From CBDCVY01 sp965223245 (GTDB lineage: Bacteria > Nitrospinota > Nitrospinia > Nitrospinales > Nitrospinaceae): 64,000 bases of DNA. Both the position numbers and the translations under genes were made by a program. Below, piece after piece: positions 36,117-44,437 of this stretch. Position 1 is the stretch's first letter. Every line of letters starts with the position of its first letter. The stretch covers positions 3,286,001 to 3,350,000 of the forward strand of contig CBDCVY010000013.1 of assembly GCA_965223245.1 (NCBI GenBank). Direction: 5' to 3'. A model generated the notes under the pieces. The model saw nothing but the letters and a program-made list of their open reading frames with translations. It did no database searches and was not told the origin of the DNA.

Positions 36117-37769
36117 ATGACCACGATGAATAAACATCGCCTTCCATTTACTATTCAAGATTTGATTCGGAGTCTTGAATCCGAAAATGATTTAAATCCA
36201 AGAAAAGCCAGACAATTATTAATTAAAGCAGAATTAAAAGAAGAAGACTTAATGCACTGGGCGGACTTTGAACATCCTGTCCAGGACAGTTATGGTCGAA
36301 AGATGGTGTACGATGGCGGTTTTTTTGAAATGATGGTTATGTCCTGGACTCCCGGAGATTGTTCAGCAATTCATGATCATGGATACACTCAGTGGGGAGC
36401 TGTACAGGTTTTTGGTCCGGCAGAACATTCCACATTTTTAGTACAAGATGGTGAGATTAAAACTCTTTCTCGAGTAGAAGTCATACCAGGTGAAGTTTTA
36501 GCAGTAGGAAATCAGTTGGTACATCAAATGGGAAACCCTTCTAATACCAATTTTCTTACCTTTCACTTATATGGTTGTGAGGGTCGTAAAGGAGACATTA
36601 CTGCAGACGCTCGTCTGTTTGATTTAGAAGAAAATCAAATACAAAGAACTGATGGTGGTGTATTTTTTGGCTTGCCAGAGAATCAAATTAAACTTCGAGA
36701 ACCGGGGCCACTTCCTGATTATTTAAGTTGGTTACGAAATACCATAGAACTCAAAAAACGTATTGATCGCATTCGCCGCAGCGCAACCTTAAGACCCGAT
36801 TTAGAGGAACGAGATAAAGCGATCATAAAAAAGCTTAATGATTCCAGTCAATGGGATCTGTTTGAATCTGACTTATTTCCTCATGTAGATCCCAATACAG
36901 GACATATGCGAGACCTTGGTTACTGGAAACTACTTCGTTCAGAATTAATTGCAGCAGCAAAAGTTGAGAAATCTTTTGTATTCTCCGGCGACGAGGGAGA
37001 CCCTTTCTTTACTTATGCAGAATTGTATGATGATGTCATTGGCCAACCCTGTTTAGATGAATTTATTGCGGGTTACCTTAATTTTGTTGTAGACCAATAT
37101 AAACTGGATTTTAAAAAATCTAAGTTTTTATCCATCGGTTGTGGAACGGGATTAATTGAAAAACATTTAGTTGATCAGATGGGTTTACAGAGTGATAGAC
37201 TTCTAGGTATCGATAAATCAGAAGCTATGGTTCAGGTGGCCATGCGACGTATTCCCGCCAAAACCGGAGACGTACTTTCTCTTACCGGGCAATCTTGGGA
37301 TCTCACCTTCTGCGGCCTCAATGTGTTTCAATATCTCACACCGGATCAATTGGAAAATGCTATTCAGGTGACCGCACAAATTACAAATTCTGGAGGGTTA
37401 TTTTTTGGCGATTTCATTACTCCGGATCATATAAGAATTTATCCACATGTAATTAAATCCAAAAGCGGAAATATCATTTCTTTGCGAAATCCTGTTTTAA
37501 TCGAACAGGAAAACTTTACCTTTCAACAAAGCGAAATTTTAAACGTAAGTCGTGCGAATGAAAAACTCCTAATTACCAACGAAGGAAAACATTTACGATT
37601 TCTTCCTCCGATGTGGCGACTGCGACAAAAATTTGAACAGGCTTTTAAAGGTCGAGTTGACTTATTTGATGCGGTGACTTTGAAACCTATTGGTGACCAA
37701 GCCGATACTTGCCCCTCCCACGTTACTTACTTGTTGCTCAGAAAAATTAATAAAATTTTATTCCACTAA
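36117..37769 (+). CDS. Cysteine-dioxygenase-like cupin fused to a SAM-dependent methyltransferase
   Basis: 550 aa. The N-terminal half is a CDO-type cupin: SAIHDHGYTQWG gives H86 and H88 and QLVHQMGN gives H136, the expected three-His iron site. The C-terminal half is a class I methyltransferase with the SAM loop IGCGTG at 340-345 and acidic D366 after strand 2. Cysteine dioxygenases oxidise thiol substrates such as cysteine, while the methyltransferase adds a methyl group. The fusion suggests a thiol-oxidation plus methylation pathway, but the substrate is unknown. The next gene follows after 15 bp. Confidence 0.78.
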   Translation: MTTMNKHRLPFTIQDLIRSLESENDLNPRKARQLLIKAELKEEDLMHWADFEHPVQDSYGRKMVYDGGFFEMMVMSWTPGDCSAIHDHGYTQWGAVQVFGPAEHSTFLVQDGEIKTLSRVEVIPGEVLAVGNQLVHQMGNPSNTNFLTFHLYGCEGRKGDITADARLFDLEENQIQRTDGGVFFGLPENQIKLREPGPLPDYLSWLRNTIELKKRIDRIRRSATLRPDLEERDKAIIKKLNDSSQWDLFESDLFPHVDPNTGHMRDLGYWKLLRSELIAAAKVEKSFVFSGDEGDPFFTYAELYDDVIGQPCLDEFIAGYLNFVVDQYKLDFKKSKFLSIGCGTGLIEKHLVDQMGLQSDRLLGIDKSEAMVQVAMRRIPAKTGDVLSLTGQSWDLTFCGLNVFQYLTPDQLENAIQVTAQITNSGGLFFGDFITPDHIRIYPHVIKSKSGNIISLRNPVLIEQENFTFQQSEILNVSRANEKLLITNEGKHLRFLPPMWRLRQKFEQAFKGRVDLFDAVTLKPIGDQADTCPSHVTYLLLRKINKILFH

Positions 37770-37784
37770 TTTTTTTCAATTAAA

Positions 37785-40454
37785 ATGACCGATCATTTGA
37801 TCAGTTTAAAAAGAACTCCTGACGCGATCATTGCAATTATCAGTCATTGCGTTCATGACTATTGGAAAGTTCTTTATGAAGATGATTTAGTCAAATTTTT
37901 GGAACTTTATGAGTTTCACGAACAACCTCTGGAGGAACTCAAAACCAGTTTATACAAAAATAAAAAACAACTCATGGTTTCCTGGAAATACCTGTCTTCT
38001 GTAGAAAAGTGGAACGAACAACTCTTATTTCATATTTTGGTTGTGATTTTAGAAACGATACCTGTTTTAAAGTCTATAAACCGTTCTCTTCCAATACTAG
38101 AGTTAGAAACTCAACTGCCAATTCCTCAAAAAACAGCTGCTCATCCAAGAGGATTTTTAGGCAAAAAAGGGAAAGCACAAAAACCATCACGCCCTCAAAA
38201 AGTTAATTTACAACCTTACTTGAGCGATCCTAAAAATATTCCGGTAATTCTAAAAAAACTCAAAAAATATTGGCGGCAAACATTAAAGCAATTAAGAATC
38301 AAAGGATATGAGTTTTCTCCTGGTTTTGCTGATATCCCGACTGAAACTCCTTATGGTCCCTATTTTTTGTTTCATTATCCACAGGCTCCAAAAACTATTA
38401 ATAGACAAATTCCGAGTTTATTTAACGAATTGGTGTTACCACTTTTAAAAAATCTACCTTGGAAACAGATCCGTAAATTTCTTGCTTTTTACTATCAGCT
38501 TAATCTTGAAATTGACCACACTTTTGCCAGTGTTTACTGTCGTTTTTTAAAGTTATGTCCGAAAGAAACTGTATTGATTTGGAATGAAATTCTTTTAGAG
38601 TTACCGGTAGGAAAACGATTTTCTTTTCTTGTCACCTTAATCGAAACCGAGTCTTGGAATATTTTAGAAAGATATACTCCTAAAGTCATTTTACAACTTT
38701 GCGAAAAAATTCCTTATGAATGTTTAGAAAACCGTTTGAAGGATATGTTTCGAGCACTACAAGGCAATGTTGATGTTGAATATCTTTTGGCGGGGTTTTC
38801 TTTATCAAACAAATACAACGTTCATTACAGTTTTCATAATTTGGGTAATTTTGTCCCCTTCTCTAAGCATAAGTTTTACCGATCTATGAGCAATGAAAAG
38901 TTATTGAAACATTTAATTCCATGGCAAATAATGATTATTTGGAAAAGGTTTTCTCAACTTCCAAATTTATATAAATTTTTAGTTCAAATCCCAAAAGAAC
39001 TTTTTAACAAGGAAACTCTTGAAGAATTTTTGGATTTATATTTGAACTGGGACAATGATAAAAATAAGTTCACACCCCATGAAATTGAAAAATGGAACTT
39101 CCTTCTTCATCAAACTAAAAATATTATAAATAAACTTCAGTCTCTTGACCCTATCTATCATAAGAAATATTTAACGACTCTAACCATTTTCATCAACTAT
39201 TACTGGTTTACTACCAAGGATTTAAAACGCTACCTCCCACGTTTAAACCAACTGCTGGTTCGCTTATGCCAAAAGCCTCAAACTAAGTATTTCGTTGTAG
39301 CAAATATTTACTGCGACTTCATCGAATATACTTCTGATAAATCTTTTAAAAAATTATTAGAATGTCCGGATTCAAGTTTTTCAAGTTTAGAAAAGACTCT
39401 CAGTAATAGAAATCGATACGCTTTAACCCAGCGGGCAGTACAGAGCTTATTTAAATCCTTACCAGATTTTACTGTTAATTGTTTTGTAAAATTTCCAAAT
39501 AAATTTTTTAAAACCCTAGCAAAAATGGGAACATTAAGAGTTCCGTCTCGAAAAAAACTTTTGCAGGGTTTTAAAAATCATCAATTACTAAAAATCCAAG
39601 TGGAAAAAATTTCTTGTGAAAATTTATTTAATGTGGTTTGTAAATATCGAACGGAAAAAATGTTTCAACCCACCCCCAAAAAACTGAAATTATTTTTGGA
39701 AGGTAATTTAGAATTAAGCTCTGCACGCCTGAAAGCTTATACAGAAAAATTTAAATATAATTATGAATCGTTCTTACTAGACTTATTAAATGAAAAAATT
39801 AACATAGCTCTGAACAAGGACTACTTAATTTCTTCAAAAAATAATACCAAGGAACATACCCTTCAGTTTTTGAGTTTAGTGAAGAAAAATCGACGTCCCC
39901 TAAAAAATTATTTAAAAGCCTTTTATGGTGGCAATGAAAAATATATTGAAACCCATCCTTTAACTCAAAAGTGGGTTCAAAGAAATCATAAGCTACCCTT
40001 GGGTCTTTGGAAACGTGGCATTCTTTTTTGCCGACAGTCATCAAAATGGGGTCCGGTAAATATCCAACTAGAGAGAGACCCTGAAGAAATTTTGAAAATG
40101 GGGACCTATGTGGGAACCTGCCTTAGTCTAGGAGGGGACTATATGTATTCCGCAATTGCTGCCCTTCTGGATATTAATAAGCAGGTTCTATATGCAAGAG
40201 ATGCCAATCAAAAAGTTTTAGGTCGTCAATTGATTGCCATTTCTAAAGAAAGAGAATTAGTCTGTTTTACTGTCTATCCGGAAAATTCCAGCGCAGAAAT
40301 TAAAAATTTATTTTTAGAATATGACCTATACTTTTCTGAAGCTTTAGGTATTCCTTTATATGAAAAAACTGATGAGGATGGGTACGAAATTGAATTAATT
40401 TTAGCTAACGATTGGTGGGACGATTGGATTTGGGAAAAGGTAGCCTATTTTTAA
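37785..40454 (+). CDS. Large protein of unknown function with a distinctive C-terminal domain
   Basis: 889 aa. I do not recognise the family. The first ~735 residues are helical, rich in Leu, Lys and Phe, with no signal peptide, membrane helices or clear repeats. The C-terminal ~150 residues form a compact domain with ordered motifs: a W-G-P strand, L-x-x-D-P-E-E-I-L-x-M-G, G-T-C-L-S-L-G-G at 777-784, Y-A-R-D at 803-806, L-G-R-Q-L at 812-816 and D-W-W-D-D-W at 876-881. The paired Cys/Ser and aromatic/Asp motifs look enzyme-like, and the pattern vaguely recalls the phage/plasmid PcfJ-type domain. The gene lies 15 bp after the cupin-methyltransferase and is convergent with the DegT gene at a 5-bp gap. 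Confidence 0.7.
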   Translation: MTDHLISLKRTPDAIIAIISHCVHDYWKVLYEDDLVKFLELYEFHEQPLEELKTSLYKNKKQLMVSWKYLSSVEKWNEQLLFHILVVILETIPVLKSINRSLPILELETQLPIPQKTAAHPRGFLGKKGKAQKPSRPQKVNLQPYLSDPKNIPVILKKLKKYWRQTLKQLRIKGYEFSPGFADIPTETPYGPYFLFHYPQAPKTINRQIPSLFNELVLPLLKNLPWKQIRKFLAFYYQLNLEIDHTFASVYCRFLKLCPKETVLIWNEILLELPVGKRFSFLVTLIETESWNILERYTPKVILQLCEKIPYECLENRLKDMFRALQGNVDVEYLLAGFSLSNKYNVHYSFHNLGNFVPFSKHKFYRSMSNEKLLKHLIPWQIMIIWKRFSQLPNLYKFLVQIPKELFNKETLEEFLDLYLNWDNDKNKFTPHEIEKWNFLLHQTKNIINKLQSLDPIYHKKYLTTLTIFINYYWFTTKDLKRYLPRLNQLLVRLCQKPQTKYFVVANIYCDFIEYTSDKSFKKLLECPDSSFSSLEKTLSNRNRYALTQRAVQSLFKSLPDFTVNCFVKFPNKFFKTLAKMGTLRVPSRKKLLQGFKNHQLLKIQVEKISCENLFNVVCKYRTEKMFQPTPKKLKLFLEGNLELSSARLKAYTEKFKYNYESFLLDLLNEKINIALNKDYLISSKNNTKEHTLQFLSLVKKNRRPLKNYLKAFYGGNEKYIETHPLTQKWVQRNHKLPLGLWKRGILFCRQSSKWGPVNIQLERDPEEILKMGTYVGTCLSLGGDYMYSAIAALLDINKQVLYARDANQKVLGRQLIAISKERELVCFTVYPENSSAEIKNLFLEYDLYFSEALGIPLYEKTDEDGYEIELILANDWWDDWIWEKVAYF

Positions 40455-40459
40455 TTTGC

Positions 40460-41641
40460 TTATTTTTTGAATTTATCCAGTAAACTGGTCACCGTATCAA
40501 TAACACGGTAAACATCATTTTCAGTCATTCGTGGATATAGAGGAATGGAAAGAACCCGGTCGGAAAGCGAGGAAGCAATCGGCAAATCTCCTCGTTTATA
40601 TTTTAAAGTTCTTTGATAATAAGGTTGTAAATGCACCGCTCGATAGTGCACCGCAACGCCAATTCCTAAAGTTTGTAATTCATTTAAGAAACGATCACGG
40701 TCCACCGTCAAAGCTGCCGGATTTAATGCTAATACATAAATGTGATAGGCCGAATGCGCATATTCCTTCTCCTGAAGCACATCCACAGTTTCAAGTGAAT
40801 TGAAAGCATCATCGTACATTGCAGCATAACGACATCGCGTTTCCATAAAGGAATCTGATTTCTTTAATTGGTGAATGCCCAAAGCAGCATTGAGATCAGC
40901 CATATTATATTTATACCCTGGAGCTTCTAATTCATAATGCGCATAGCCTTCTTTTCCATATCGTTTCCAGGCATCTCGACTTAATCCCTGTAAACGAAGG
41001 ACGCGGATTTTTTCTGCTTGTTCATCATTGGGAACGGCTAACATACCTCCTTCACCGGTAGTTATATTTTTGTTAGCATAAAAACTGAAAGAAGTTAAAT
41101 TCCCATGATTTCCAATTCGTTTTTCTTTATAATAGGCTCCTGTAGCATGAGCCCCATCTTCAATTAATTTTAAATTACGACGATCAGCAATTTCTTTAAT
41201 TGAATCAATATCGAAAGGATGTCCTGCAAAATGCACCGGCAAAATACATCGAGTCTTTGCTGAAATTTTCGCTTCAATTTTAGAAGCATCCATGATCATT
41301 GTGTCGGGCTCTACATCGACAAACACCGGCTTTAACCGTTGATGAATTAGAACATTTGTTGTAGCAGCAAAAGTCATCGGTGTTGTAATTACCTCATCAC
41401 CTTCATTTAAATCAGAAACGGCAAGAGCTAAATGTAAACCTGCGGTACAGGAATTTACACCTACTGCTTGATGGCAGCCTATATAGTCTTTAAAGTCTCC
41501 TTCGAATCTTTGCGTCTTTGGACCTGTGGTCAGCCAACCTGAACGCAAAGTATCAACTACCTCACGAATTTCATCTCCATCAATCGAAGATAGATGGTAG
41601 GGAAGGGGCACTTGTTTGAGATAGGGTTTTGAAAGACTCAT
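40460..41641 (-). CDS. DegT/DnrJ/EryC1/StrS-family PLP aminotransferase
   Basis: 393 aa, fold-type I. The Schiff-base lysine is K191 in SFYANKNITTGEGG; the PLP-binding region EDGAHATGAYY (from E161) and the GVNSCTAGLHLAL start are standard. The nearest characterised relatives are sugar aminotransferases such as ArnB/PseC (UDP- or CDP-4-keto sugars for LPS or glycan). No sugar-nucleotide dehydratase or transferase gene is adjacent, so the substrate is open. Confidence 0.9.
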   Translation of the reverse strand: MSLSKPYLKQVPLPYHLSSIDGDEIREVVDTLRSGWLTTGPKTQRFEGDFKDYIGCHQAVGVNSCTAGLHLALAVSDLNEGDEVITTPMTFAATTNVLIHQRLKPVFVDVEPDTMIMDASKIEAKISAKTRCILPVHFAGHPFDIDSIKEIADRRNLKLIEDGAHATGAYYKEKRIGNHGNLTSFSFYANKNITTGEGGMLAVPNDEQAEKIRVLRLQGLSRDAWKRYGKEGYAHYELEAPGYKYNMADLNAALGIHQLKKSDSFMETRCRYAAMYDDAFNSLETVDVLQEKEYAHSAYHIYVLALNPAALTVDRDRFLNELQTLGIGVAVHYRAVHLQPYYQRTLKYKRGDLPIASSLSDRVLSIPLYPRMTENDVYRVIDTVTSLLDKFKK

Positions 41642-41653
41642 GATAGTTCCTTT

Positions 41654-42361
41654 TTATTTAATTTGGGACAAGTCCAACTCAACAAATTTTATTTTTTCCA
41701 GGTCCTTTAAATTATTTGGAGAAAAATAATTCACCACCTTTCCTCCACTAGGTGAAACATTTTGGACCATTAAGGGCACAACCCATCGATCCTCAACTTT
41801 TTCCCAATAATCAATAACACTTTCCTTACGATCAATATCCATATTTACACGGAACATAATCGGATCGAGTTTTTCTTTTATGTTGTATTCGGTTTCCACT
41901 TTTCCATATTTACCATCCGGACTAATAGATACCTTTTTGACCTTACGTCCTTTTATCGTTATCCAGGGATTTGGAAAAATTCTGTAAGGAATTTTTCTCG
42001 GAAATCCTAAGGGATCGCGAGATATATATTTTTTAGTTTTTATATCTTCAGACTGTAAGGGAACTCCGGAAACATGAACAACTGGTTTGGGTTTTTTGAA
42101 AGGTACTCGACCTTCAAGGTTAATAAACTCTATTAAAGTGACCTGTTTGCGAAATTTTGGATGCTGCCTGTTATAGATAGCTTCCCAGTTACTACTTTTA
42201 CGCTCTTTATAATAGGCTTCATTGGTTTGAAAAAGTTCGCGGGCGTGGGAAGCAATATTCTTTTTGGGGTTGGCAATTCCACCGGAATTATAAAAACCCA
42301 AAAACACCGCCAAAGCAGTTCCAACAAAGACTAGTTTTAGTAAGGATGATTTTTTTATCAT
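41654..42361 (-). CDS. Exported/anchored protein of unknown function
   Basis: 235 aa. A single hydrophobic N-terminal segment (about residues 8-24) then a soluble part with ARELFQTNEAYYKERKSSNW, which resembles the NTF2-like fold in outline, followed by beta-rich segments ending in KVVNYFSPNNLKDLEKIKF. I do not recognise the family. It lies 12 bp downstream of its 5' neighbour and 12 bp upstream of the DegT gene on the same strand. Confidence 0.6.
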   Translation of the reverse strand: MIKKSSLLKLVFVGTALAVFLGFYNSGGIANPKKNIASHARELFQTNEAYYKERKSSNWEAIYNRQHPKFRKQVTLIEFINLEGRVPFKKPKPVVHVSGVPLQSEDIKTKKYISRDPLGFPRKIPYRIFPNPWITIKGRKVKKVSISPDGKYGKVETEYNIKEKLDPIMFRVNMDIDRKESVIDYWEKVEDRWVVPLMVQNVSPSGGKVVNYFSPNNLKDLEKIKFVELDLSQIK

Positions 42362-42459
42362 TGCTTTACTTAACGGAAAAATGGGAATTTAAGTTAAATA
42401 TTGAGAAATTAAGAAATGATTGAAAAATGCTAAGTTATTAACCCATAAAAATAGGTTAA

Positions 42460-44307
42460 TCAATTTTGAAGTGTTTTGGTAATTTTTTCAGCAATGGACG
42501 GTGTTATCCCCGGAAGACGGGTCAACTCGTCAGAGGAAGCCTGACGAATATTATCTAAACTACCGAAATGCTGAAGCAGTAGTAAACGGCGCTTTTTCCC
42601 AATACCCGGAATATCATCTAATGGGGATTTCAACGAATTTTTGCCACGCAGTTTTCTATGATAATCAATCGCAAAACGATGCGCTTCATCACGGACCCTT
42701 TGTAACAAAAATCGAGAAGGTGAATTTTCTTTAAACCACACAGGATCTTTGCGTCCTACAAGATAAACTTCATCTGTATCTAAATTGTTTCTATGTTTTC
42801 CCTTGGCAATACAAACCAAATCTATTCGGTGATCCACACCCAGACTTTGTAGAGCTTGGTAACCTGTATTCAAGTGACCTTTCCCCCCATCAATCAATAT
42901 CATATCCGGGAGAGGTTTTCCTTCATCCAACAACCGAGAGTAACGACGCAAAATTACTTCGGTAAGCATCGCGTAATCATCAATTCCTTGAACCCGAGAT
43001 ATTTTGTAACGACGGTAAGATTTATTTTCCGCAACTGCATTGTTAAACAAAACCATTGAACCCACAGCATGAGTTCCCGAAATATTAGAAATATCAAATC
43101 CTTCGATTACCTTTGGGTAATTTTTTAGACTGAGCGAGTCTCTCAATTCCTCCAAACTTCGCGTCGCCACTTCTCCTTTATCTAATTCAGCTCGAATGGC
43201 AAATCGTGCATTGTCTTCAGCCATTTTCACCAACTCACGCTTTTTACCGATTTGAGGAATATCTATGTGAATTTTTGAACTTCCTTTGTCTGTCAACCAT
43301 TGCTCAATAAGTTCTAAATCATCTATGGGATACTGAATTAATATTTCTTTGGGAAGGTTTGGCTCGTCAGCATAATACTGCTTAAGAAAGGATGAAAGCG
43401 TTTCACGTTCATCTTCTTCATTTAAATTTTTCATTTTATAAATTTTCTCAGCCACCATTTTTCCGTTGCGGACTATTAATACCTGTACCATTGCTAGTCC
43501 ATGTTCAGCGCAACAGGCCACAACATCTTGGTTCACTAATGAAGTAGAAATTATTTTTTGTTTGTCCAAAACCGTCTTTACCGCTTCAATTTTATCCCGG
43601 AAAACAGCGGCTTCTTCATAGTTTAACTTTTCGGCAGCCGTATCCATTTTAGATTTTAAACTTTTTAATAACTCGGTGTTCTTCCCCTTTAAGAACAAGG
43701 TTACATCCTTCACTATTTTGTTGTATTCATCCGTAGAAATTAAACCAGCACAGGGCGCCAGGCAACGCTTCATTTGATAATTTAAACAGGGTCTCCGTTT
43801 CGGAGCACCATCTAATGAATCATTACTTTGTCGCAAGGGAAAAATTTTATAAATTAGGCGAATGGTTTCACGTACTTCACGGACCATGGTGTAGGGACCA
43901 AAATAAGTGGCACCATCCTTATAAACTCGGCGCACTACTTCTAACCTTGGATAAGTTTCCTGAGTGGTCAACCGGATATAAGGATAATGTTTATCATCCT
44001 TAAGCAACACGTTATAACGAGGCTGATGCTTCTTAATAAAATTACTTTCTAGGATGAGTGCTTCTTGTTCAGTTTGGGTGGTGAGAACTTTGATGTCTTT
44101 AACTTTACGAACAAATATTCGAGTCCTCGGTGCTAAATCCTGAGATTTGGAAAAATAAGAACGAACACGATGGAAAAGAGATTTGGCTTTCCCAATGTAT
44201 AAAATGCTCCCCTTTCCATCTTTCATCATGTAAATCCCCGGATTTTTGGGAAGGTTATCTAATATTTCATCGAGTCTTTTTTCAGATTTAGTAGTCGATT
44301 TTTCCAT
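42460..44307 (-). CDS. uvrC: Excinuclease ABC subunit C
   Basis: 615 aa. The GIY-YIG nuclease is N-terminal (GIY at 24-26, YIG at 37-39). A UVR coiled-coil motif lies around 205-235, the UvrC endonuclease domain (AVGSMVLFNNA, LILIDGGKGH) in the second half and tandem helix-hairpin-helix motifs (DDIPGIGKKRR, TRLPGITPS) at the C-terminus. It makes the 3' and 5' incisions in nucleotide excision repair with UvrAB. Confidence 0.96.
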   Translation of the reverse strand: MEKSTTKSEKRLDEILDNLPKNPGIYMMKDGKGSILYIGKAKSLFHRVRSYFSKSQDLAPRTRIFVRKVKDIKVLTTQTEQEALILESNFIKKHQPRYNVLLKDDKHYPYIRLTTQETYPRLEVVRRVYKDGATYFGPYTMVREVRETIRLIYKIFPLRQSNDSLDGAPKRRPCLNYQMKRCLAPCAGLISTDEYNKIVKDVTLFLKGKNTELLKSLKSKMDTAAEKLNYEEAAVFRDKIEAVKTVLDKQKIISTSLVNQDVVACCAEHGLAMVQVLIVRNGKMVAEKIYKMKNLNEEDERETLSSFLKQYYADEPNLPKEILIQYPIDDLELIEQWLTDKGSSKIHIDIPQIGKKRELVKMAEDNARFAIRAELDKGEVATRSLEELRDSLSLKNYPKVIEGFDISNISGTHAVGSMVLFNNAVAENKSYRRYKISRVQGIDDYAMLTEVILRRYSRLLDEGKPLPDMILIDGGKGHLNTGYQALQSLGVDHRIDLVCIAKGKHRNNLDTDEVYLVGRKDPVWFKENSPSRFLLQRVRDEAHRFAIDYHRKLRGKNSLKSPLDDIPGIGKKRRLLLLQHFGSLDNIRQASSDELTRLPGITPSIAEKITKTLQN

Positions 44308-44437
44308 AGATCTTTCGCTATAAAAATAATTTTCTTCATTATATAGCAGCCTTCATTGACCTGCCAATTTCTTGGAAAAGCACTCTTCTATGATTGAGAA
44401 TTGTATCAGTTAGATAATAAATTCTGGAAATACTGAA

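Noticed and set aside
33995..37769. FGE-like protein near a methyltransferase as an ovothiol/ergothioneine (EgtB/OvoA-type) cluster
   Set aside because: The FGE-like protein is an exported lipoprotein on the opposite strand and no EgtD/DinB partner is present.
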